64,000 bases of DNA from Rhizobiaceae bacterium (GTDB taxonomy: Bacteria; Pseudomonadota; Alphaproteobacteria; Rhizobiales; Rhizobiaceae), in contig JARGOX010000003.1 of assembly GCA_029233925.1 (NCBI GenBank), positions 27,542 to 91,541 of the forward strand, written 5' to 3'. Positions 1-7,776 of this stretch are shown here, piece after piece. A program made the position numbers and the translations under genes. Under the pieces are notes generated by a model. That model saw only the letters and a program-made list of their open reading frames with translations, did not search any database and was not told the origin of the DNA. The first letter of the stretch is position 1. Each line of letters opens with the position of its first letter.

Positions 1-2
1 TC

Positions 3-716
3 CCGCAATCGGTCCACCTGCCGATCGGCTCCAACCCGGGACATCAGTTCCCGCAGTCCATTCATCTGCCCATCGGGTCCTTTGGTGGTCACCAATTCCC
101 GCAATCGCTGCATCTGCCAATCGGATCCAATCCGGGACACCAGTTCCCGCAATCGGTCCACCTGCCGATCGGCTCCAACCCGGGACATCAGTTCCCGCAA
201 TCCATCCATCTGCCCATCGGGTCCAACCCGGGACACAAATTCCCGCAATCCATCCATTTTCCGCTTGGATCGAATTTCGGACACAAGTTCCCGCAATCGG
301 TGCATTTGCCCATCGGTTCAAATCCCGGGCACAAATTCCCGCAATCGCTGCATTTGCCGCTGGGCTCGAACCCCGCGCATCAGTTCCCGCAATCAATCCA
401 TTTGCCCCTTGGTTCAAATGCCGGGCATAAATTCCCGCAATCGCTGCATTTGCCGCTGGGCTCGAACCCCGCGCATCAGTTCCCGCAATCGGTCCATCTG
501 CCGATCGGCTCCAACCCCGGACACCAGTTCCCTGCATCGCTGCACCTGCCGCTCGGTTCGTTTGGCGGGCACAAATTTCCGAATTCAATCCACTTGCCGG
601 TTGGGTCAAATCCGCAGCATCAATTGCCCAAATCCATCCATTTGCCCATTGGCTCGGGCGGCGGACATCAATTCCCGCAATCAATTCATCTGCCGTTAGG
701 CTCGGCAGGGCATTTC
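3..716 (+). repeat. 48-bp tandem coding repeats (about 15 units)
   Basis: Units of 48 bp begin at 3, 51, 99, 147, 195, 243, 291, 339, 387, 435, 483, 531, 579, 627 and 675; the last is shortened. Synonymous changes are scattered between units while the 16-residue motif is kept, which indicates selection on the protein rather than a very recent expansion. Units at 339-386 and 435-482 encode the same peptide. Confidence 0.9.
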
Positions 717-1388
717 CCGGTCGGCTCCACCCACATGCCGGTCGGTTCGGCTTTCACACCCGTGCCACCCAACCCCATACACAAACCTGTCGGCTCCAAA
801 CTGAAGCCAATCAAGCCACTGCAACCGATACACAAACCAATCGGATCGAAAATCAAGCCCATCAAACCACGGCCACCGATCCACAAACCAGCTGGCTCCA
901 TTCAGATTCATCAGCCAATCGGATCCAAACCGCTGGTCATCAAACCGCAGCCGGTAAAACCCAGGCCACAGGTCCATAAGCCCCGCGGTTCGGTGCAGGT
1001 CATCAAACCGCAGCCAGTAAAACCAAGACCGCAGGTTCATAAGCCCCGCGGTTCGGTGCAGGTCATCAAGCCGCAGCCTGTAAAACCAAGACCACAGGTC
1101 CATAAGCCCCGTGGTTCAGTGCAGGTTATCAAGCCGCAGCCAGTAAAACCAAGACCGCAAGTTCATAAGCCTCGCGGTTCGGTTCAGGTCATCAAGCCTG
1201 TGAAGCCAAGACCTCAGGTTCAAAAGCCACAGCGGGTCAAACCCAGACCGCAGGTCCACCAACCGCGCGGTTCTGTGCAGGTGATCAAACCCCAACGATT
1301 GAAGCCGCAGGTTCTGCAACCCAGGCCGCAAAAAAAGAAGGATCCGCAGGGGGAACCAATAATTTTGTTTGAGTTGAAAAAGAAATAG
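3..1388 (+). CDS. Repeat-rich low-complexity protein, 5' end outside window
   Basis: The frame is open from the window edge to a TAG at 1386-1388, so the start codon lies upstream. The visible 461 residues are almost all repeats. About fifteen 16-residue units of the form PQS-[VIL]-HLP-[IL]-GSNPGH-[QK]-F run first, then a transition with HKP-x-GSK-x-KPIKP units, then four near-perfect 21-residue units (VIKPQPVKPRPQVHKPRGSVQ minus its last residue for brevity). All units share an H-x-P-x-GS core, so they probably derive from one ancestor. The tail is very basic and ends in three lysines after a short hydrophobic patch (IILFEL). There is no transmembrane segment or catalytic motif in the visible part. 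I do not recognise the family. Composition (Pro, His, Lys, Gly, Ser, almost no acidic residues) suggests an extended surface, wall-binding or nucleic-acid-binding polymer, but the missing N-terminus would decide whether it is secreted. Confidence 0.75.
   Translation, partial: PQSVHLPIGSNPGHQFPQSIHLPIGSFGGHQFPQSLHLPIGSNPGHQFPQSVHLPIGSNPGHQFPQSIHLPIGSNPGHKFPQSIHFPLGSNFGHKFPQSVHLPIGSNPGHKFPQSLHLPLGSNPAHQFPQSIHLPLGSNAGHKFPQSLHLPLGSNPAHQFPQSVHLPIGSNPGHQFPASLHLPLGSFGGHKFPNSIHLPVGSNPQHQLPKSIHLPIGSGGGHQFPQSIHLPLGSAGHFPVGSTHMPVGSAFTPVPPNPIHKPVGSKLKPIKPLQPIHKPIGSKIKPIKPRPPIHKPAGSIQIHQPIGSKPLVIKPQPVKPRPQVHKPRGSVQVIKPQPVKPRPQVHKPRGSVQVIKPQPVKPRPQVHKPRGSVQVIKPQPVKPRPQVHKPRGSVQVIKPVKPRPQVQKPQRVKPRPQVHQPRGSVQVIKPQRLKPQVLQPRPQKKKDPQGEPIILFELKKK
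936..1187 (+). repeat. 63-bp tandem coding repeats (4 units)
   Basis: Four contiguous 63-bp units start at 936, 999, 1062 and 1125, each encoding a 21-residue Lys/Pro/Val-rich unit. They are followed by two degenerate partial units up to about 1300. They are closer to each other than the 48-bp units are, so this block looks younger. Confidence 0.9.
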
Positions 1389-1603
1389 ATCGGCTGACCT
1401 CGCTGAGAATCGGGTTGGAAAGGTCGGCAAGCGCAACATGCCGCAGCTTGTCGACTGGCTCGCTCCAATCCATAGACCCGGAGTCTGTGATTGTCTCAGG
1501 GATGATCATGGGCCCAGGTAAAATCACGGAAAAATTGACCCCAATTGAACCTGCGATATAGTCGGCCGCAAGAGCGGCTGGCTGCAACATGGACACAATT
1601 CTG

Positions 1604-2641
1604 ATGAAAGCATGGATAATCTCGGCAATGGCCCTTGGCCTGATTGTTTCCCAATCGAACATTGATGCCGCGCAGGCTCAAAGTGCCCATTCCGCACCAA
1701 AAATTGCAACCAATCAGCAGTTCCTGGAAAACCTGGGCATGGATTCAAGCATGGATATCAACAATATCGGTGCGGTTTTTGGCCATATCCTTTCCGAACT
1801 CCCGGATCGGGTGCATGTTCTGCCAACAGAGAATTATTATTATTTCCGCTTTTTCCAGAACGGCGTTGAATATGCCGGCAATATCCGACTGGCCGCCTCC
1901 GACCGTGATGAGGGCCTGGTGCATTTTGCCTATTTTCCTGCCGCAAATGCCGGTCGCCCGGAAGGAGAGATGAACTACAAGCTCCTGAGCGCGGATGATG
2001 GCGTGGCGATTGCCCGCCTCAGCGATCTATCCTATTCCATCGGCTATCAGGGAAGAACTGTCGTTTTCGATCTGAACGACCTGTCAGACGTCACGCCACC
2101 GGCTGACAAGCTTGCCGATGCAGAGCTATATCTGGGGCCAGTCTATGATGAATCCGGCATTCAGTTTTATCTTGTTTACAATCCACTATTGAAAATATTC
2201 CATTATGTGCTCAACGAAGCACAGACGGTCCCCGATCAATTGATCCCGGCCTCCTATACCGACCGCATCGTCATCGGCAGGCGCAGCGGTTTTGCCTTCT
2301 ACCTGGATGCCCGACTGGATCGCAAAATCCTTATTGGTGTTCTGGGCGCCAATGTGGCCATCAACAATTATTATGATGGCCCCTTTGACCAATTGCCCGA
2401 CAATTTCAACCACGACAAGAAATTGCAGATGGCAATAGAGGAATCAGACCCTTCAACAGCCGGCCTGATCGACCGTTTCGGCTACTACAAAAGCGGCATT
2501 GGGCGCTACCTTATCGGACCCTATACGCAATATTCAAAGGAACAGGAGCTGGTGAATTTTCACCTGTGCGCCACCAATCCGGAACTGGATGAAAGCCTTT
2601 ATTACAGTTGCTTTGCCATTCAGGGCGGTGGCGGGACTTAA
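1604..2641 (+). CDS. Secreted protein of unknown function
   Basis: This frame encodes 345 residues with a good Sec signal peptide: Met-Lys, a hydrophobic stretch of about 15 residues, and a cleavage site after AQA near residue 26. The mature protein is acidic and aromatic-rich, with a Tyr run (ENYYYF) near residue 75, and has no further membrane segment. I recognise no domain. An in-frame ATG at 1589 would add MDTIL in front; I prefer 1604 because a basic residue directly after Met fits a signal peptide better. Neither start has a strong ribosome-binding site. It lies 215 bp downstream of the repeat protein on the same strand, so co-transcription is possible but unproven. Confidence 0.65.
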   Translation: MKAWIISAMALGLIVSQSNIDAAQAQSAHSAPKIATNQQFLENLGMDSSMDINNIGAVFGHILSELPDRVHVLPTENYYYFRFFQNGVEYAGNIRLAASDRDEGLVHFAYFPAANAGRPEGEMNYKLLSADDGVAIARLSDLSYSIGYQGRTVVFDLNDLSDVTPPADKLADAELYLGPVYDESGIQFYLVYNPLLKIFHYVLNEAQTVPDQLIPASYTDRIVIGRRSGFAFYLDARLDRKILIGVLGANVAINNYYDGPFDQLPDNFNHDKKLQMAIEESDPSTAGLIDRFGYYKSGIGRYLIGPYTQYSKEQELVNFHLCATNPELDESLYYSCFAIQGGGGT

Positions 2642-2836
2642 CGCGCCCTACCCCAGATGTTACGGCAAGTTTTGTTTGACGGTTATCAGAAAGGCAAGCA
2701 AAGCCTGCGCAGACCTTGTAAGCTGATGACAACCTGATTCACGTAGGCAAAACGCCATTGTTTGCAAAGTGTCCTGCAGGAAGGTTGGCGACAGGAAACA
2801 AAGCCTGGGCGCTATTGTGTTTGATGAGGCGATGGA

Positions 2837-3196
2837 ATGACAACCACATTGAAATCATGCCTGTCGATCCTGTGCGGATCGCTCTTGCTGAGTGGCTGCA
2901 CAAAAAGCCCGCAGTCCATCCAACCGGCTCGGGTGGCACCATCGATTTATGCCGACCGGGACTGCGCATGGCTTGATGCGGAGGCAAGCCAAGTCAATGA
3001 CAAACTCGCTGCAGCCTCAAGGCAGCAACAGCGCGCCCATGATAATGAACGGGACGGTTTCCTCCTGTCCGGCTGGCCGATCTCGACCCTGAGCGGCGAC
3101 GACATCGCCCCACAGATTGCCCGCCTCAAGGGCGAACAACAGGCCGTACAGCGGGCACGGGAACGCAATGGCTGTGAGATTGCCACAACGGGGTGA
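2837..3196 (+). CDS. Small lipoprotein, paralogue of the one at 22758
   Basis: The 119-residue product has a lipoprotein signal ending in the lipobox LSGC (Cys about residue 21), so it should be lipid-anchored in the periplasm. The mature part has a conserved-looking D-C-x-x-L near the start, a Gln/Ala/Arg-rich helical middle, a short FLLSGWPISTLSGDD segment and a C-terminal Cys. The same architecture (lipobox, Cys, helix, FL-x-GLP-x-x-S segment, IA-x-x-KG, C-terminal Cys) occurs in the protein at 22758-23087. I recognise the pair as a recurrent alphaproteobacterial lipoprotein type without assigned function. The two mature-region cysteines could form a disulfide. Confidence 0.7.
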   Translation: MTTTLKSCLSILCGSLLLSGCTKSPQSIQPARVAPSIYADRDCAWLDAEASQVNDKLAAASRQQQRAHDNERDGFLLSGWPISTLSGDDIAPQIARLKGEQQAVQRARERNGCEIATTG

Positions 3197-3236
3197 TTGC
3201 TGCCACAAGGATTTTTTTAAATATTCCGGCAGATTG

Positions 3237-3998
3237 CTAGAACAGGTTGGTATGCGCCATTTCCAAAGAGCAGCGGCGCAGATCGTTGATCGTTGATTGC
3301 TGGGCGTCACTGTTTTCAAAAGAGGCTGTCGTGTCGGAAATTCCAAGGACTGCCTTGACGTCACCCTCTGCCTTGAGTGGGACAGCCACCCCTGTCACAC
3401 CGGCTTCAAATTCACCGTGAACCACCGAGTACATGTCTGTGGCGCATGTGCGCACGATTGCGCGCAGCCCATCAGGATCAACCACTGTCTGCGGCGTATG
3501 TTTCTCAACGTCTGCACTGGCAAGGATGGTCGCTGCCACATCGGGATTTTCGCACGCAAGAAGCATGCGCCCGATGGCCGTTTGAAAAAGAGGCAGGCGA
3601 CTGCCGACCGTAAAGCCGAAAGAGACATTGGACGTGTGCAGGGTCGATTGGGCAACGATCAAGGCGCGTTCCTCATCGCGTATGGCCAATACAATGGCCC
3701 TGCCGATAAGGGCGGCATGCCTGTTCAAGACAGGCTGAACCAGACGGCCAAACTGGTTGGCGCCCAAAAAGCTGCCGGCCAGGACCAGAACCAGCGGGCT
3801 CAAGGAAAAGGTCCTGGCCGTTTTTCGCACGTAGCCGATATGCACCAGGGTCAGCAACAGTCTGCGTGTTGTCGCAGCATCAAGATTGGTTTTGCGCGAC
3901 AGGTCTGCGATTGTCATATGCCTTTGGGTATCATCGAAAGCCTTGAGCACCGACAATCCCTTGAGAAACGTCGTTGATATATTGCGGTTCTGTTCCAT
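3237..3998 (-). CDS. IclR-family transcriptional regulator
   Basis: The product has an N-terminal winged helix-turn-helix (about residues 10-75, core IADLSRKTNLDAATTRRLLL) and a C-terminal IclR effector domain (about 85-250, with the FQTAIGRMLLA and VTGVAVPL stretches typical of the family). It is of the PcaR/PobR type that often controls aromatic catabolism. Two adjacent ATG codons (3999-4001 and 3996-3998) follow an AGGAG at 4003-4007; the second has the better spacing. The gene is divergent from the Rieske oxygenase operon starting at 4625, which is its likely target. A large inverted repeat lies between them. Confidence 0.88.
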   Translation of the reverse strand: MEQNRNISTTFLKGLSVLKAFDDTQRHMTIADLSRKTNLDAATTRRLLLTLVHIGYVRKTARTFSLSPLVLVLAGSFLGANQFGRLVQPVLNRHAALIGRAIVLAIRDEERALIVAQSTLHTSNVSFGFTVGSRLPLFQTAIGRMLLACENPDVAATILASADVEKHTPQTVVDPDGLRAIVRTCATDMYSVVHGEFEAGVTGVAVPLKAEGDVKAVLGISDTTASFENSDAQQSTINDLRRCSLEMAHTNLF

Positions 3999-4001
3999 CA
4001 T

Positions 4002-4624
4002 GCTCCTCCCGGCCTTGTCCTGCGGTCGCTTGATCAAATCCCTTTAAAAGATATTGACGCTATAGCGCAAATCCACCGGCAAGGATAAAGGAATTGTTGA
4101 ATAGTCATATTTTGTGCGTTATACGAGATATCTATCAGATAACGCACATAAGAAGATTCTGCAAAACCATGTTCAAGGACGTTTTACTCGCCCTGTCTAC
4201 AAAAGCCCCGGATGCGACCAACGCCCGGAAAGACTGGAACGATGCCCTGTGGCAATACGATAGCACCGTCGATTCGATGTCCAATGCGACCGCTACACCG
4301 CGCAGCAATCGCATTCGTTTTGGCGGTCGGCTGCGTGCACCAGCACACATGGATAATGCAGCGGCCCGGATACCGGACGACCAATGAGATGGACCAGCGA
4401 AGCTGGATCGGGAGGCACCGTCCGGCAAATCCCGCGAGCCCGCCGCTTCCGGCTACAGGCCGTAATGTCCACGAACCTGCCTTTTGGCGGCCCCATCGCA
4501 TTGCATCTGCCGGCGTGTGATCGTGCTGCCTTTGCCAAGACGCCCCATCACCGATTGAATAACCTCACTGAAACAACCGGGGTTTGACCCGTCAAGCGAT
4601 TCAACGAGATTGAAAGGAAGCCAG
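4002..4624. other. Long divergent intergenic region
   Basis: This 620-bp gap holds the inverted repeat at 4113-4148 and no convincing gene. A frame opening at 4168 (MFKDVLLALSTKAPDAT) faintly resembles the N-terminus of a universal stress protein but degenerates at once, so it may be a gene relic. Promoters for both flanking genes must lie here; I cannot place them with confidence. Confidence 0.4.
4113..4148. promoter_or_regulatory. Perfect 10-bp inverted repeat, candidate operator
   Basis: TGTGCGTTAT at 4113-4122 is exactly complementary to ATAACGCACA at 4139-4148, with a 16-bp AT-rich spacer. It lies in the 620-bp divergent region between the IclR gene and the Rieske operon. It is not followed by a T tract, so an operator is more likely than a terminator. 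That IclR binds it is inference. Confidence 0.45.
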
Positions 4625-5944
4625 ATGATCAGCCAGGAAATGAACGACAAACTCACCCTCACCGGCCCTAAGGACCCGGCGGGAAAGGTTTTGCGCCGAT
4701 ACTGGCAACCGGCTGCGCTCTCCGACGAATTGCAGGTCAAACGGCCCGTGGTTCCGGTCAAATTGCTGGGCGAGGACCTAGTGCTCTTTCGCGACAGTGA
4801 TGGAGAACTCGGATTGATTGATCGCGGCTGTCCGCATCGTGGCGCCGACCTTTGTTATGGACGCCTCGAAGACAACGGCCTGCGCTGTCCGTTTCATGGC
4901 TGGCACTTCAATCGTGATGGCCAATGTGTCGAACAACCGGGGGAGCCCGAAGGCTCCAGAATGCACGAGAACATCAAGACCAAAAGCTATCCGGTCGTGG
5001 AAAAAAATGGCATCATCTTTGCTTATATGGGGCCTGGAGAGCCTCCGGAATTCCCCAATTTCGATTGTTTCCGGGCCCCTGAAACCCATGTTTTTGCCTT
5101 CAAGGGCCTTTGGGAGTGCAATTGGCTACAAGCCATGGAGGTCGGCATCGATCCGGCGCATGCATCTTTCCTTCACCGCTTCCTGCAGGATGAGGATCCG
5201 GCCGACAGCTATGGCAAACAGTTCCGCGACAAGGCAGCCGATACCGACATTCCCATGACCAAATTGCTCCGCGACTACCCGCGCCCGGAGATCAGTGTCG
5301 AAGAAACCGAATACGGCATGCGGTTGATTGCATTGCGCCACCTGGACAATGGAAAAACCCACGTGCGCATCACCAATCAGATATTCCCGGAAACCATCAG
5401 CATTCCGATGTCCCGTGAGATGATCATCACCCAGTGGCACGTGCCGATCGATGACAAGCATTGCTATTGGTATGCGATGTTCACCAGCTTTGACAAACCG
5501 GTCAACAAGCAGTTGATGCGCGAACAGCGCCTGAAAGAACACCGCCTGCCCGATTACGCACCACTCAAGAGCAAGCGCAACGGCTATGGCTTCAATCCGC
5601 AGGAGCAGGAAAACGAAACCTACACAGGCATGGGCCTGGACATCAATGTCCATGACCAATGGGCGGTGGAAAGTCCCGGACCAATATTTGACAGAACCAA
5701 GGAACATCTGGGCAAAACTGATGTGGCGATCATCAAATACCGCCGGATCATGCGTGCAGCGATTGATTCACTTGATGCCGGTACAAGTGATGGGCTGCCG
5801 ATGCTCAATGGCATCGATGTAAAAACCATTTACGGGCCGATTTCCAATGATACGATTGGTGGCCGGGAGAGCTGGCGGCATGATTTTGAGGAAAATGACG
5901 CCAGCCGGCGAGCAGCCTGTGCGGGCTGGGATGCAAAGGTGTAG
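4625..5944 (+). CDS. Rieske non-heme iron oxygenase, alpha subunit
   Basis: The 439-residue protein carries a Rieske [2Fe-2S] site (CPHRGADLCYG and CPFHGWHF, i.e. C-x-H then C-x2-H, about residues 68-95). It also has the mononuclear iron motif GIDPAHASFLHRF (D-x2-H-x4-H) near residue 175. Length and the LGEDLVLFRD and VGIDPAHASF segments match the phthalate 4,5-dioxygenase / vanillate demethylase branch, where one alpha-type subunit works with a separate reductase. No reductase or ferredoxin gene is nearby, so electrons must come from elsewhere. I start at ATG 4625, just after AAGGAAG, rather than the TTG at 4610. The next gene begins 5 bp downstream, suggesting one operon. The substrate is unknown; an aromatic or a glutamylated amine is plausible from the neighbours. 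Confidence 0.88.
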   Translation: MISQEMNDKLTLTGPKDPAGKVLRRYWQPAALSDELQVKRPVVPVKLLGEDLVLFRDSDGELGLIDRGCPHRGADLCYGRLEDNGLRCPFHGWHFNRDGQCVEQPGEPEGSRMHENIKTKSYPVVEKNGIIFAYMGPGEPPEFPNFDCFRAPETHVFAFKGLWECNWLQAMEVGIDPAHASFLHRFLQDEDPADSYGKQFRDKAADTDIPMTKLLRDYPRPEISVEETEYGMRLIALRHLDNGKTHVRITNQIFPETISIPMSREMIITQWHVPIDDKHCYWYAMFTSFDKPVNKQLMREQRLKEHRLPDYAPLKSKRNGYGFNPQEQENETYTGMGLDINVHDQWAVESPGPIFDRTKEHLGKTDVAIIKYRRIMRAAIDSLDAGTSDGLPMLNGIDVKTIYGPISNDTIGGRESWRHDFEENDASRRAACAGWDAKV

Positions 5945-5949
5945 ATGCG

Positions 5950-7410
5950 GTGAACAACACAGCAGACAAGATTTCCCGGGGCGCGCTTGCCAAGGCAGGC
6001 CTGCTGGATGCACGGACCATAAAGGCCGCTACCGAACTGATCGCACGCGTAGAGGGCAGCGAGCTTGAAACGCTGCGCGTTCTGTTTGCCGATCAGCACG
6101 GCGTGTTGCGCGGCAAAACCATTGTGGCCGGGGCGATCGAATCCATTTTTAGCTCTGGTATCGCAGTGCCTTCGACATTGCTTTTGAAAGACACCTCGCA
6201 CCGCACGGTCTTCCCCGTCTGGTCATCAAGTCCAGGCGTTGACGGTAACGCGATGGTCGGGGCCAGTGATATCCTGATGGTACCGGATCCAGCGACGTTT
6301 CGCGTGCTGCCCTGGTCACCCCATTCTGCCTGGATATTCTGCGACACACGCTATAAATCAGGCGAGCCCATGCCGTTCTCTCCACGGGACATGCTGAAAA
6401 AGGCCATTGCCCGCCTTGATGGGCAGGACATGAAAATGCTGGTCGGGCTGGAAGTCGAATTCCACGTGTTCGATATCGTCGATCCGAGCCTTGAACACGG
6501 GCAGGCGACCATGCCGGGGCAACCGGTTCGCACACGCAATCTGGCGCAGGGATACCAGCTGTTGACCAATGAGCGTTATGGCGCCCTGGAAAACGTCATG
6601 GATGATCTCAGACGCAATTGCCAGGCCCTTGGCCTGCCCATCCGGTCGATGGAAGTGGAGATGGGCCCAAGCCAGTTCGAATTCACCTTCGACCCGGCAG
6701 ATCCGCTGACCCATGCGGACAACATGATGATGCTGCGCGCCATGGTCAAAGAGGTCTGCGCAAAAAAGGGTCTGCATGCCACATTCATGTGCCGACCCAA
6801 TATCGACAATATTGCCGCCAGCGGCTGGCACCTTCATCAATCGCTTGTCAGCGCCACGACAGGCGAAAACCTGATGATGCCGCTGGCCGATGGCAGCCTG
6901 AGCGATACGGCCCATGGCTGGATCGCCGGCCTGCTGGAACACGCCTCGGAAAGCTGTTTGCTGACGACCCCGACCGTCAACGGCTACAAACGCTATCGCC
7001 CGCATCAACTTGCTCCCGATCGCATACAATGGGCACGGGACAATCGCGGCGCCATGATCCGCGCCCTGATGACGCCCGGCGACTCTGCCAGTCGCATCGA
7101 GAACCGGGTGGCTGAAACAACCGCCAATCCCTATTACTTCTTCACCAGCCAGATATTGTCGGGCCTGGACGGGCTGGAACGCGGTCTGCGAGCGCCGGAA
7201 GCCGATGAAACCCCCTATGACAGCAATGCCGTCGCCCTGCCCGAGAGCCTGCTCAGCGCCATCCAGTCCTTCGAGAGCTCAGACTTCTACCGCGCTGCGC
7301 TGGGCGATGTCTTTGTGGACTACCTGTCACGCATCCGCCGAGCCGAATGGGACCGTTACCATCTGACCGTCTCGGAGTGGGAGCAGGCCGAATATTTCGG
7401 TCTTTATTGA
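5950..7410 (+). CDS. Glutamine-synthetase-like gamma-glutamyl ligase
   Basis: The 486-residue protein has the glutamine synthetase fold: an N-terminal beta-grasp region (FADQHGVLRGKTI, about residues 45-60), the catalytic EVEFHVFD, VEMGPSQFEF and SGWHLHQSL motifs (about 170, 235 and 295), the NRGAMIRAL arginine and RIENRVAETTANPYYF. It is longer than assimilatory GlnA and lacks the adenylylation-loop look of GlnA. This fits the GlnA-like ligases that glutamylate amines (the gamma-glutamylanilide, polyamine and isopropylamine enzymes). GTG start at 5950. Pairing with a Rieske oxygenase recalls aniline dioxygenase systems, where a GS-like protein activates the amine before ring oxidation. That assignment is inference. 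Confidence 0.85.
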   Translation: MNNTADKISRGALAKAGLLDARTIKAATELIARVEGSELETLRVLFADQHGVLRGKTIVAGAIESIFSSGIAVPSTLLLKDTSHRTVFPVWSSSPGVDGNAMVGASDILMVPDPATFRVLPWSPHSAWIFCDTRYKSGEPMPFSPRDMLKKAIARLDGQDMKMLVGLEVEFHVFDIVDPSLEHGQATMPGQPVRTRNLAQGYQLLTNERYGALENVMDDLRRNCQALGLPIRSMEVEMGPSQFEFTFDPADPLTHADNMMMLRAMVKEVCAKKGLHATFMCRPNIDNIAASGWHLHQSLVSATTGENLMMPLADGSLSDTAHGWIAGLLEHASESCLLTTPTVNGYKRYRPHQLAPDRIQWARDNRGAMIRALMTPGDSASRIENRVAETTANPYYFFTSQILSGLDGLERGLRAPEADETPYDSNAVALPESLLSAIQSFESSDFYRAALGDVFVDYLSRIRRAEWDRYHLTVSEWEQAEYFGLY

Positions 7411-7411
7411 G

Positions 7412-7753
7412 ATGCCGCATTTCATCATCGAACATGGCAACGCTTTGCTGACGCAGGCAGACATGCAGGAGGCAATGGAGATCGCCGCCACCTGCGGCGC
7501 GCAATGTGGCTTCATTCAGCCCGACGACATCAAGGTGCGCATGACGCCCTACGCGCATTTTCTGGCGCTGGATGGACGCACCAGTTTTGTCCATATGACG
7601 GTGCGACTGCTTGCCGGACGCACCGGCGCGCAGAAGGAAGCCCTGGCAATTGCCTTGCGCGCTGCCATGGTCGCCCGGTTCCCACAGATTGAAAGCATCA
7701 GCGTTGAAGTCTGCGACATGGATCCGGTCAGCTACAAGAAGCATCTGGCCTGA
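7412..7753 (+). CDS. 5-carboxymethyl-2-hydroxymuconate isomerase (CHMI)-like
   Basis: The 113-residue protein begins MPHFIIEHG. The proline that becomes N-terminal after Met removal is the catalytic base of the tautomerase superfamily. Length and the RTSFVHMTVRLLAGRT and VEVCDMDPVSYKKHL segments match the CHMI family of homoprotocatechuate meta-cleavage pathways. The start follows the preceding TGA by one base with no clear ribosome-binding site, so translation is probably coupled to the ligase gene. The other meta-cleavage enzymes are absent here, so it may act on another keto-enol intermediate. It converges with the TRAP permease gene ending at 7777. Confidence 0.85.
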   Translation: MPHFIIEHGNALLTQADMQEAMEIAATCGAQCGFIQPDDIKVRMTPYAHFLALDGRTSFVHMTVRLLAGRTGAQKEALAIALRAAMVARFPQIESISVEVCDMDPVSYKKHLA

Positions 7754-7776
7754 CGTCAAAGCCCACTGTCGATCAA

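Noticed and set aside
82-699. A 205-residue Ser/Arg/Cys-rich frame overlapping the repeat protein
   Set aside because: It is the shifted reading of the 48-bp repeats. The other frame is open to the window edge, has the regular peptide motif and a sensible end.
3-1388. CRISPR-like array in the 48-bp or 63-bp repeats
   Set aside because: The units are contiguous with no unique spacers and are in frame with a coding sequence.
4094-4587. Short frames between the IclR gene and the Rieske operon, one with a faint universal-stress-protein start
   Set aside because: Similarity fades after about 15 residues, and no good ribosome-binding site or full-length domain is present. Mentioned only as a possible relic.
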